From NCBI GenBank assembly GCA_018240785.1, contig JAFEFC010000011.1, forward strand, positions 311,435 through 375,434: a DNA stretch of 64,000 nt, given 5' to 3'. How positions within the stretch are numbered: position 1 is the stretch's first letter; every line of letters begins with the position of its first letter. Below, in pieces: positions 27,463 through 34,913 of the stretch. The notes below the pieces were generated by a model. The model was not told the DNA's origin, searched no databases, and worked only from the letters and a program-made list of their open reading frames with translations. Source of the stretch: Pseudomonadota bacterium (GTDB lineage: Bacteria > Pseudomonadota > Gammaproteobacteria > Burkholderiales > Rhodocyclaceae). A program made the position numbers and the translations under genes.

Positions 27463-28602
27463 ATGAAACTGCCCGCACTCGACACGCTCCTCGGCGGCCT
27501 GACGCCACGCCAGTTCCTCGAAGAATACTGGCAGAAGAAGCCCCTGCTGATCCGCCAGGCCGTGCCCGGCTTCACCGGCGTGCTGTCTCGCGACGAACTC
27601 TTCGACCTCGCCTGCGACCCGGATGTCGAGTCGCGCCACGTCTCTCGCCACGGTGAAGAATGGCGCCTGGAGCGCGGCCCGCAGACGCGTGGCCGACTGC
27701 GCGGAAAGCGCAATCCATGGACGGTGCTGGTGCAGGGCGTGAACCTGTGGGTGCCGGAGGGCGACCGGCTGCTGCACCACTTCGACTTCATCCCGCAGGC
27801 GCGGCTCGACGACCTGATGATCAGCTACGCGGTGGATGGCGGTGGCGTCGGGCCGCATTTCGACAACTACGATGTATTCCTGCTGCAGGGCATGGGCCAG
27901 CGCCGCTGGCTGATCTCCGACCAGGACGACCGCACCCTGGTCGAAGGCGCGCCGCTGCGCATCCTGCAGGATTTTCACCCGACCCACGACTGGGTGCTGG
28001 ACCCCGGCGACATGCTCTACCTGCCGCCGCACTGGGCGCACAACGGCATCGCCATCGGTGAATGCACCACCTACTCCATCGGCTTCCGTTCGCCGACGGC
28101 GCAGGAACTGGGCGCGGAATTCCTCGGCTGGCTGCAGGAGCGGCTGGATCTCCAGGGCCTTTACGCCGACCCCGACCTGCAGCCGCAGCCCCATTCGGCG
28201 GAAATTGTACCGCGCATGATCGACCAGATCGAAGGCATGCTTGCCCGCATTCGCTGGAGCCGCCGCGACGTTGCCGAGTTCGTCGGCGAATACCTGACCG
28301 AACCCAAGGCGCACGTCTTCTTCGATCCCCCTGAAGATCCGCTGACACGCAAGGCTTTCGAACGGGCCGTCGCCACCTGCGGCTATGCCCTCGACCCGCG
28401 AACACTGCTGCTGTTCTCGGAAGCGGGCTTCCACCTCAATGGCGAAGCGGTCGCGGTTGCTGCCGAGCTTTCGCCGCTGATCGTCGAACTGGCGGACCGT
28501 CGCCGCATCGGCGCAACTGCGAATCATCCGCCAGCGCTGCTCGAGCTGCTTTACGCGTGGTATTGCGACGGCTTCGGCACACCGGAACAGGGCCATGGCT
28601 GA
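27463..28602 (+). CDS. JmjC/cupin ribosomal protein hydroxylase (YcfD/RoxA-like)
   Basis: Fe(II)/2-oxoglutarate oxygenase of the E. coli YcfD (RoxA) type, which hydroxylates an arginine of ribosomal protein L16. 379 aa from this ATG (MKLPALDTLL), close to YcfD's length; an ATG at 27454 would add three residues. N-terminal PRQFLEEYWQKKPLLIRQA, iron ligands in VGPHFDNYDVFLLQ (HxD) and PPHWAHNG (His), then a winged-helix-like C-terminal region. A TATAAT sits at 27450-27455, immediately before the start. Substrate is inferred from the family. Confidence 0.85.
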   Translation: MKLPALDTLLGGLTPRQFLEEYWQKKPLLIRQAVPGFTGVLSRDELFDLACDPDVESRHVSRHGEEWRLERGPQTRGRLRGKRNPWTVLVQGVNLWVPEGDRLLHHFDFIPQARLDDLMISYAVDGGGVGPHFDNYDVFLLQGMGQRRWLISDQDDRTLVEGAPLRILQDFHPTHDWVLDPGDMLYLPPHWAHNGIAIGECTTYSIGFRSPTAQELGAEFLGWLQERLDLQGLYADPDLQPQPHSAEIVPRMIDQIEGMLARIRWSRRDVAEFVGEYLTEPKAHVFFDPPEDPLTRKAFERAVATCGYALDPRTLLLFSEAGFHLNGEAVAVAAELSPLIVELADRRRIGATANHPPALLELLYAWYCDGFGTPEQGHG

Positions 28603-29095
28603 AAACGCTGCAGCAGCCGTCGAGCGCAAATTCGACACCTATGCGGCGTATCGAGAGCAGTTTCTCGATGCACTGCGCAACACGAGACGCAGTCTCCTCA
28701 TTTTCGATCGTGATCTGTCCCAGACCGCGCTGGAGAGCCGCGATGGCATCGAGGCGCTGGACACCCTCGCACGCGACGTGGTCGGAGAGGAGCCGATCCG
28801 TATTCTGGTCAGCACCGCGACGTACATCGAGCAATCGTGCCCTCGGCTGTTGAAGCTGGTGGAGCGTTATGGCCCGCGCATGCGCATCAAGGTCGTCGCG
28901 GAGGGCGCTGCGCACCCCGATGGCTGCTTCCTGATCGGCGACGGCCGCGTGCTCGTCACACGCTTCCATGTCGATCGCGCACGCGGCAAGCGGGTCGATG
29001 GAGCGAGCCCGGACAGCGCCCGGAACGCCGCACAATTTGAAACAATGTGGATATCGGCCAAGATCGGCCCAAGCGGCGCCGCGCTTGGGATTTGA
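28595..29095 (+). CDS. Conserved-looking hypothetical protein
   Basis: Function not recognised. 166 aa, soluble and charged, with an alternating strand/helix pattern: SLLIFDRDLSQTAL, IRILVSTATYIEQSCPRLL, RIKVVAEGAAHPDG and CFLIGDGRVLVTRFH. This resembles small alpha/beta proteins in which a nucleotide or phospholipase-D-like fold might be suspected, but no catalytic motif is seen. It overlaps the oxygenase gene by 8 bp, so the two are co-translated and may be functionally linked to ribosome modification. Confidence 0.75.
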   Translation: MAENAAAAVERKFDTYAAYREQFLDALRNTRRSLLIFDRDLSQTALESRDGIEALDTLARDVVGEEPIRILVSTATYIEQSCPRLLKLVERYGPRMRIKVVAEGAAHPDGCFLIGDGRVLVTRFHVDRARGKRVDGASPDSARNAAQFETMWISAKIGPSGAALGI

Positions 29096-29133
29096 ACGAA
29101 TTGCCCGGCATTGCGCAATGCCGCATCGCGATG

Positions 29134-29161
29134 TTGGCGTTGCAAATCGGCGTGCTAGAAT
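29134..29161 (+). promoter_or_regulatory. Candidate promoter of the Ala-rich lipoprotein gene
   Basis: TTGGCG, 16 bases, then an extended -10 TGCTAGAAT, about 85 bp before the ATG. The C directly before TAGAAT is a feature favoured by sigma-S. The same GTGCTAGAATT string occurs before surE at 42262-42272 on the minus strand. Confidence 0.5.
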
Positions 29162-29246
29162 TGAGCACGGTTTGGCACTTTTGAACCGCAATCACCTTGC
29201 GTTGGAAGTCTTGCCGTCATCACCTGTCAATAAGGATAAACAGCAC

Positions 29247-29606
29247 ATGAAGAACTCCCTCCTCGTCGCCGCCCTCGTCGCTCTCGCCGTGTCCGCTTGC
29301 GGCAAGAAGGAAACCGCTGCCCCGGCTCCGGCTCCGGCCGCCCAGGAACAGGCCGCTCCGGCCGCTGCCGCGCCGGCCGCCGAACAGGCCAAGGAAGCTG
29401 CTGAGAAGGCCACCGAAGCAGCCAAGGAAACCGCCGCCGCTGCCACCGAAGCTGCCAAGCAGGGTGCCGCCGCCACGGTTGAAGCCGCGAAGGAAGGTGC
29501 CGCCGCCGCTACCGACGCTGCCAAGGACGCTGCCGCCGCCGCCAAGGATGCCGCTGTCGCTGCCAAGGACGCTGCAGCCGCCGCTGTCGACGCTGCGAAG
29601 AAGTAA
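29247..29606 (+). CDS. Ala/Lys-rich repeat lipoprotein
   Basis: 119 aa. The N-terminus MKNSLLVAALVALAVSACGK is a lipoprotein signal with C18 as the modified residue. The rest is almost only Ala, Lys, Glu, Asp, Thr and Pro: a short Ala/Pro spacer, then about six units of an 11-residue pattern such as EAAKETAAAAT, EAAKQGAAATV, EAAKEGAAAAT. Such hendecads form long amphipathic helices, as in LEA-type or apolipoprotein-like proteins. A role at the envelope in stress or lipid contact is a guess. Followed by a strong terminator. Confidence 0.85.
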   Translation: MKNSLLVAALVALAVSACGKKETAAPAPAPAAQEQAAPAAAAPAAEQAKEAAEKATEAAKETAAAATEAAKQGAAATVEAAKEGAAAATDAAKDAAAAAKDAAVAAKDAAAAAVDAAKK

Positions 29607-29620
29607 TCGTCCCGCTGCAG

Positions 29621-29657
29621 ACGTAAAAAAACCGGCTTCGTGCCGGTTTTTTTACGT
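29621..29657. terminator. Bidirectional intrinsic terminator
   Basis: A near-perfect palindrome: ACGTAAAAAAACCGGC, TTCGT-containing loop, GCCGGTTTTTTTACGT. The CCGGC stem with A and T runs on both sides can terminate the lipoprotein transcript (plus) and the bamC transcript (minus). Confidence 0.9.
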
Positions 29658-29699
29658 CCTTGGCGCTCACGCGACATAAGAGATACCCGCCGTCCGCAG

Positions 29700-29735
29700 C
29701 GTAGCCGGCGCCGCTACAGCGTCGGCTACGTTTTC
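29700..29735 (+). terminator. Second hairpin between the lipoprotein gene and bamC
   Basis: CGTAGCCG and CGGCTACG form an 8-bp stem around a 15-base loop, followed by TTTTC on the plus strand. It would back up the terminator at 29621-29657. Its function is less certain because of the long loop. Confidence 0.45.
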
Positions 29736-29738
29736 TCG

Positions 29739-30881
29739 TCAGCGAAGCTCCTGCTGCAGCAATCCGAGAATCCGCTTCGCGGTGTCGGAGTTGTCCGCCC
29801 CACCCTCCCGCGTCAGCACCGACACCCGCGCCTGGTCGCCGAGCCCCTGCACGCGCAGGCGGTATTCGCTGCCCGATGCCGCCGGCTTGTCGCTGCTGCG
29901 CCAGAAAGCGAGTCGGGACAGGAAACCTCCACCGCTCTTGGCCTTGGCGTCCGCGTCCGGATCGACATAGCGCACGAAGTACAGGCCTTCGGTGCGGTTG
30001 CGGTCTTCCACGGTGAAGCCGATGCGATCGAGCGCGAGTCCGACGCGACGCCATGCGCGGTCGAAGGGTTCGTCCATCGTCAGGCCGACCTGACCATTGG
30101 ACGCGGATATGATCTTCGCACGCTCGGCAACCGGCGCCGTCGCCAGCGCTGCCTTTGCGCGCGCCTCGTCGGCCCCGAGCCGAACCATGAGCCGGCGCAG
30201 CATCTCCGCCTCGAGCTCGGGATCGGCCGGGCGCGGCTGCCAGATCGTCGTATCCTTCGCTTCCGTCGGATAGATCTCCATCATGCCGCGGTGGCTGACG
30301 TAAATCTCCACGGTGCCGGGCTCCTTGCCGGGCTCCAGGCGGGTGCGGAACTTGTCTCGATTCGGCGTCGAATACAGCCCATCGAGCACCTTGCCGATCG
30401 TCGATCGGATGATGTCCTGCGGGATCTTGGCGCGGTCTTCGGCCCAGTCGGTTTCCATGACACCGATGTTCGGGCTGTCGATGTTGAGGATGAAGCCGAG
30501 CTCGAGCCAGAAGTCCTTCACCTGCGGCCACAGCGCATCCGGCGTTCCCGGAACCACCAGCCAGCGCTGCGTGCCGGCGCGCTCGATGCGCATCTTGTCC
30601 GGCGTGGCCAGCACTTCACCGGAGGTCGAGGCCGTGTTGGGCTGGCCGGCGCGATCTGCAGCGTAGGCCGAATAAGTCGCCACGCCGCGCGGCGCAACGT
30701 CCGGCACCGCGTAACGGTCGTCGCGCGTGGGCGCCGTCAGGTCCGGAGGAATCTCGAGCGGCGCAACCTGGCGTGCGCTCTTGTAGTCGATACGTTTGGT
30801 TTCGAGCAGGCCGCCACTGCAGCCCGCCAGGAGAATTGAGGCCGCAGTGAAGGAAACGGTGGTACGCAAGGAGCGATTCAT
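29739..30881 (-). CDS. bamC: Outer-membrane assembly lipoprotein BamC
   Basis: Accessory lipoprotein of the BAM complex that folds outer-membrane beta-barrels. 380 aa. Lipobox SILLAGC with C21 as lipid attachment; then DYKSARQVAPLEIPPDLTAP, the signature segment that contacts BamD, followed by two helix-grip domains (PQVKDFWLELGFILN and DRAWRRVGLALDRIGFTVED). It follows dapA by 25 bp on the minus strand, the usual dapA-bamC arrangement. Confidence 0.92.
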   Translation of the reverse strand: MNRSLRTTVSFTAASILLAGCSGGLLETKRIDYKSARQVAPLEIPPDLTAPTRDDRYAVPDVAPRGVATYSAYAADRAGQPNTASTSGEVLATPDKMRIERAGTQRWLVVPGTPDALWPQVKDFWLELGFILNIDSPNIGVMETDWAEDRAKIPQDIIRSTIGKVLDGLYSTPNRDKFRTRLEPGKEPGTVEIYVSHRGMMEIYPTEAKDTTIWQPRPADPELEAEMLRRLMVRLGADEARAKAALATAPVAERAKIISASNGQVGLTMDEPFDRAWRRVGLALDRIGFTVEDRNRTEGLYFVRYVDPDADAKAKSGGGFLSRLAFWRSSDKPAASGSEYRLRVQGLGDQARVSVLTREGGADNSDTAKRILGLLQQELR

Positions 30882-30906
30882 GAGGTTCCTGATGTGATAG
30901 AGCGTG

Positions 30907-31785
30907 TCAGACGTCGATGCCGGCCGTGCGCATCGCCTTCAGGACGCGCTCATGCTGCGATTCGGAGAGCAGGGTCAGCGGCAGGCGCAGGCCGTACCCG
31001 ATCAGACCCATGCGCGCCACGCCCCACTTCACCGGAATGGGATTCGCCTCACAGAACAGGTCGCGATGCAGCGGCACGAGCTTCGCATTGGTCTCGCGCA
31101 CGCGGCGCGCATCGTCTGCCGCGGCAGCAGCGCACAACTCGTGCATCGCGCGCGGCGCGATGTTGGCGGTGACCGAGATCACGCCGTGACCGCCGAGCAT
31201 CAGGAACGCCGCGGACGTCATGTCGTCGCCGCTATACAGGGCGAAACCCTTCGGCGCACGCGCGACCAGGTCACAGACACGGTCGATGCTGCCGGTCGCA
31301 TCCTTGATGCCGACGATGTTCGGGACTTCGGCCAGCCGCAGCGTGGTGTCGTTGGCCAGGTCGGCGACCGTGCGGCCGGGCACGTTGTAGAGGATCAGCG
31401 GCAGATCGACCGCCTCGGCGATGGAGCGGAAGTGGCGGTAAAGGCCTTCCTGCGTCGGGCGGTTGTAATAGGGCACCACGGACAGGTGCGCATCCGCGCC
31501 CGCCGATTTGGCAAAACGTGCCAGTTCGATCGCTTCGGCGGTCGAGTTGGCGCCGGTGCCCGCGATCACCGGCACGCGGCCGGCGGCGTGCTCGACCGTC
31601 ACACGGATGAGTTCGCAATGCTCGTCGACGCTGACCGTGGGCGATTCGCCGGTGGTGCCGACGATGACGATGCCGTCGGTGCCTTCGGCGATGTGCCAGT
31701 CGATGAGGCTGCGCAGGCGCGGGAAATCCAGGCTGCCGTCGTCGAGCATAGGGGTGACGATGGCGACAATCGATCCGGTGATCAT
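30907..31785 (-). CDS. dapA: 4-hydroxy-tetrahydrodipicolinate synthase
   Basis: Condenses pyruvate with aspartate semialdehyde, the first committed step of lysine and diaminopimelate synthesis. 292 aa, the family length. The Schiff-base lysine is K161 in GIKDATGS; Y133 lies in [16 protein letters not shown] (about 43-50) lines the active site. A TTAGAAT -10-like element lies upstream at about 31813-31818 on the minus strand. Confidence 0.96.
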   Translation of the reverse strand: MITGSIVAIVTPMLDDGSLDFPRLRSLIDWHIAEGTDGIVIVGTTGESPTVSVDEHCELIRVTVEHAAGRVPVIAGTGANSTAEAIELARFAKSAGADAHLSVVPYYNRPTQEGLYRHFRSIAEAVDLPLILYNVPGRTVADLANDTTLRLAEVPNIVGIKDATGSIDRVCDLVARAPKGFALYSGDDMTSAAFLMLGGHGVISVTANIAPRAMHELCAAAAADDARRVRETNAKLVPLHRDLFCEANPIPVKWGVARMGLIGYGLRLPLTLLSESQHERVLKAMRTAGIDV

Positions 31786-31888
31786 GGTGATGGGCGGGAC
31801 GATAAAAGCTCGATTCTAACCCATCGCCGCGACTCGGCTAGATGCCCGGACGTTTTCCAGCGCCGGGCATTGCAACACCCGGTAAGCG

Positions 31889-32815
31889 CTAGAGATCGGC
31901 CAGCGCCTTGATGTGGGCGACAACCGAGCGCGCGAGCGAGGACAACGCATATCCGCCTTCCAGCAGCGACACGATGCGCTTGTGGCCGCAGTCCTCGGCG
32001 ACGCCCTTGATCTGCTGCGTCGCCCAGACGTAGTCGGCTTCCAGCAGCCCCAGCGACCCCATGTCGTCCTCATAGTGGGCATCGAAGCCGGCCGACACGA
32101 AGATCATCTGCGGATTGTGGTTGCGCAGCGCCGGAACGATGATGTCGCTGAAGACCTGGCGGAATCCGTCGCCGCGCGTGCCCGCGGGAAGCGGCACGTT
32201 GCACATGTGCGCCGGCGCGTTCTCCACTCCGCAATAGGGGTAGAAGGGATGCTGGAAGATGCCCGCCATCATCACCCGAGGATCGTTGCGGAAGATGTCC
32301 TCGGTGCCATTGCCGTGATGGACGTCGAAATCCACGATGGCGACACGTTCGAGCCCATGCACGTCGATCGCATGGCGCGCTGCCACGGCGACGTTGTTGA
32401 TGAAGCAGAAGCCCATCGCCTTGGCCCGCTCGGCATGGTGGCCAGGCGGGCGAATGGCGCAGAAGGCGTTCTCGATCTCGCCCTTCATCACCAGGTCGGT
32501 GGCGAGGATGCCCGCACCGGCCGAGCGCAGCGCCGCCTTCATGGTGTTCGGATTCATTGCCGTATCCGGATCGAGGTGGCGGATGCCATGCTCCGGCACG
32601 TTGGCAATCAGCTCCTCGAAGTAACTCGCCGGATGCGCGCGACAGACCTGCTCCGCAGTGGCGACCGGCGCGTCGTAGAAGGAAAGGTACAGGTCGAGCC
32701 CGGCGGCAATGAGGCGATCGTTGATCGCCGCCAGCCGGTCCGGACATTCCGGATGAAACTTGCCCATGTCGTGCAGCCAGCACTCACGGTGCGTTATGAA
32801 CGCCGTCGTCGTCAT
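31889..32815 (-). CDS. Histone-deacetylase-family (acetylpolyamine amidohydrolase-like) hydrolase
   Basis: Zinc-dependent amidohydrolase of the class II HDAC/AphA family; bacterial members deacylate polyamines or unknown N-acyl compounds. 308 aa from the ATG at 32815 (MTTTAFITHR). Active-site motifs: RPPGHHAERAKAMGFCFINN (tandem His), VAIVDFDVHHGNGTEDIF (zinc Asp and His) and VSAGFDAHYEDDMGSL (second zinc Asp). SLLEGGY near the end holds the conserved Gly/Tyr. Substrate unknown. Divergent from moxR. Confidence 0.9.
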   Translation of the reverse strand: MTTTAFITHRECWLHDMGKFHPECPDRLAAINDRLIAAGLDLYLSFYDAPVATAEQVCRAHPASYFEELIANVPEHGIRHLDPDTAMNPNTMKAALRSAGAGILATDLVMKGEIENAFCAIRPPGHHAERAKAMGFCFINNVAVAARHAIDVHGLERVAIVDFDVHHGNGTEDIFRNDPRVMMAGIFQHPFYPYCGVENAPAHMCNVPLPAGTRGDGFRQVFSDIIVPALRNHNPQMIFVSAGFDAHYEDDMGSLGLLEADYVWATQQIKGVAEDCGHKRIVSLLEGGYALSSLARSVVAHIKALADL

Positions 32816-32970
32816 GCCTCCCCCACTCCTGATCGGACTCGAACTCCCTGGCGCCGGATAACGCCTGCCACGCGGGAACACTGCGGTTCCGGGCCGGTCA
32901 TTCAGGCGGTTGCGCCTTGTTTGTCGTCTATTATCACCGCTTCAACTGCAAAATCACAGTACGCCGAGCC

Positions 32971-33888
32971 ATGCCCGATCGTCATGCAGACCGTCTCCTC
33001 GAAGCCGCCAGCCGGGTCATCCTCGGCAAGGAGCATGAGCTGCGGCTTGCGCTTGCCTGCCTCATCGCACGCGGCCATCTGCTGGTGGAAGATGTCCCCG
33101 GCGTCGGCAAGACCACGCTCGCGCACGTATTCGCACGGCTGCTGGGGCTGCAGTTTCAGCGCGTCCAGTTCACCAGCGACCTGCTGCCGGCGGACATCGT
33201 CGGCGTTTCAATCTTCGATCGCGAAACGGGCAGCTTCCGCTTCCATCCCGGCCCCCTCTTCGCCCAGTTGATCCTTGCTGACGAGATCAACCGCGCGACA
33301 CCGAAGACGCAGAGTGCGCTGCTCGAGGCCATGGAGGAGCGCCAGATCACCGCCGACGGGCGCACCCTCGCCCTGCCGAGCCCGTTCTTCGTCATCGCCA
33401 CGCAGAATCCGGCGAACCAGATCGGAACTTTCCCGCTGCCCGAAAGCCAGCTCGACCGCTTCCTGATGCGCATCCACCTCGGCTATCCCGCACGTGCCGC
33501 CGAGCGCGCGCTGCTCATGGGCGAGGACCGCCGTCGCCTGCTAGAGCGCCAGCAGCCAGTGATCTCCATCGACGAGTTGCGTGCGCTGCAGCGTGCCGCC
33601 CAAGACGTCATCGTCGCCGATGCGCTGATCGACTATGTGCAGGCCCTGCTCGCCGCCACCCGCACCGACGCCTCGCTCGTCGCTGGACTCAGCCCGCGCG
33701 CCGGCCTCGCGCTCATTGCCGCGGCACGTGCCTGGGCGCTGATCGACGGGCGGGACCATGTGCTGCCCGAGGACGTGCAGGCGGTCTTTCCCCACGTTGC
33801 CGGCCATCGGCTGCACCTCGCCGGCGACGGCCGCAACGTATCGCCGGCCGCGCTGCTCCGCCTGCTCCAATCCGTCGCATTGCATTGA
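32971..33888 (+). CDS. MoxR-family AAA+ ATPase
   Basis: Chaperone-like AAA+ ATPase. 305 aa from the ATG at 32971 (MPDRHADRLL); an upstream ATG at 32917 lies in a different-looking 18-residue stretch. Walker A in DVPGVGKTTLAHVFARLL, Walker B in LADEINRATPKTQSALLEAM, sensor 1 in ATQNPANQIGTFPLPESQ. First gene of a moxR-DUF58-transglutaminase operon; its TGA shares one base with the next ATG. Confidence 0.93.
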   Translation: MPDRHADRLLEAASRVILGKEHELRLALACLIARGHLLVEDVPGVGKTTLAHVFARLLGLQFQRVQFTSDLLPADIVGVSIFDRETGSFRFHPGPLFAQLILADEINRATPKTQSALLEAMEERQITADGRTLALPSPFFVIATQNPANQIGTFPLPESQLDRFLMRIHLGYPARAAERALLMGEDRRRLLERQQPVISIDELRALQRAAQDVIVADALIDYVQALLAATRTDASLVAGLSPRAGLALIAAARAWALIDGRDHVLPEDVQAVFPHVAGHRLHLAGDGRNVSPAALLRLLQSVALH

Positions 33889-34913
33889 TGCCGTCGGCGA
33901 CGCAGCCCCTCGCAAGCACGCTGCGCAGGGCTTCCCGCGCGATGGTGGACCGCTGGCTGTTCCGTCTCGACCGCCCCGAGCCGTCTCCCATCGTGCTGCA
34001 CCAGCGGCGCATCTACGTCCTGCCAACGAACGCAGGACTCGGCCTCGCAGTCTCCCTGCTGGCGATGCTGATCGCCTCGATCAACTACAGCCTCAGCCTC
34101 GGCTTCGGACTCACCTTCCTGATCGCCGGCATCGGCATCGCCAGCATCATCCACGCCTTCCGCAACCTGTTCGGCCTGAGCCTGAGCGCGGGACGCTGCG
34201 AACCCGCTTTCTGTGGCGAATCTGCGCGCTTCGTCTTCCATGTGACCAATTCCCGCCGCTGGCGACGCCCTGCGCTGCGCCTGCGCTTGCATGGCGGCGA
34301 GACGGCCTTCGACCTGGCCGCGGCCGACGTCACGAACGTCGAACTTGCCAGCCCTGCGACGCACCGTGGATGGCTCCCCGCCGGGCGAATGACACTCGAG
34401 ACGACCTGGCCGCTGGGCCTCATCCGTGCCTGGAGCGTCTTCCTTCCGGATCTCGCCTGCATCGTGTATCCGCAGCCGGAGAGAGCGCCTCCGCCGCTGC
34501 CACTGGGCGCAGCCGAAGGCGGCAACGGGCGCAGGCTTGCGAACACGGGAGACGAGGATTTCCACGGCCTGCGTCCGTACCGCGACAGCGACTCGCCACG
34601 CCATGTCGCGTGGAAGGCTCTCGCGCGCGGAGCGCCGCTGCTGACCAAGCAATACGCCGGACACCGCGGCGAAGACGTGGTCCTCGACTGGCACACGCTG
34701 CCCGCCACGCTGGGTGACGAGCAGCGGCTTTCACGCCTCACCGCCTGGCTGCTCGCTGCGGAGCGGGCGGGTCATCGCTATGCGCTGAAGCTGCCGTCCG
34801 CGCGGATCGATGCCGGCCAGGGCGAGCCCCACCTGCATCGATGCCTGAGGGCCCTGGCGCTGCACCGCGCGTCCGACACACCGCCAGCGGAATCCAATCG
34901 GGATGCGCGCTGA
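33888..34913 (+). CDS. DUF58 family membrane protein
   Basis: 341 aa. Two membrane helices near residues 45-90 (LGLAVSLLAMLIASINYSLS and LTFLIAGIGIASIIHAF), then a beta-rich region and the DUF58 core FHGLRPYRDSDSPRHVAWKA followed by LLTKQYAGHRGEDVVLDW. DUF58 genes commonly sit between moxR and transglutaminase genes, as here. Function not established. The last 11 bp overlap the next gene. Confidence 0.9.
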   Translation: MPSATQPLASTLRRASRAMVDRWLFRLDRPEPSPIVLHQRRIYVLPTNAGLGLAVSLLAMLIASINYSLSLGFGLTFLIAGIGIASIIHAFRNLFGLSLSAGRCEPAFCGESARFVFHVTNSRRWRRPALRLRLHGGETAFDLAAADVTNVELASPATHRGWLPAGRMTLETTWPLGLIRAWSVFLPDLACIVYPQPERAPPPLPLGAAEGGNGRRLANTGDEDFHGLRPYRDSDSPRHVAWKALARGAPLLTKQYAGHRGEDVVLDWHTLPATLGDEQRLSRLTAWLLAAERAGHRYALKLPSARIDAGQGEPHLHRCLRALALHRASDTPPAESNRDAR

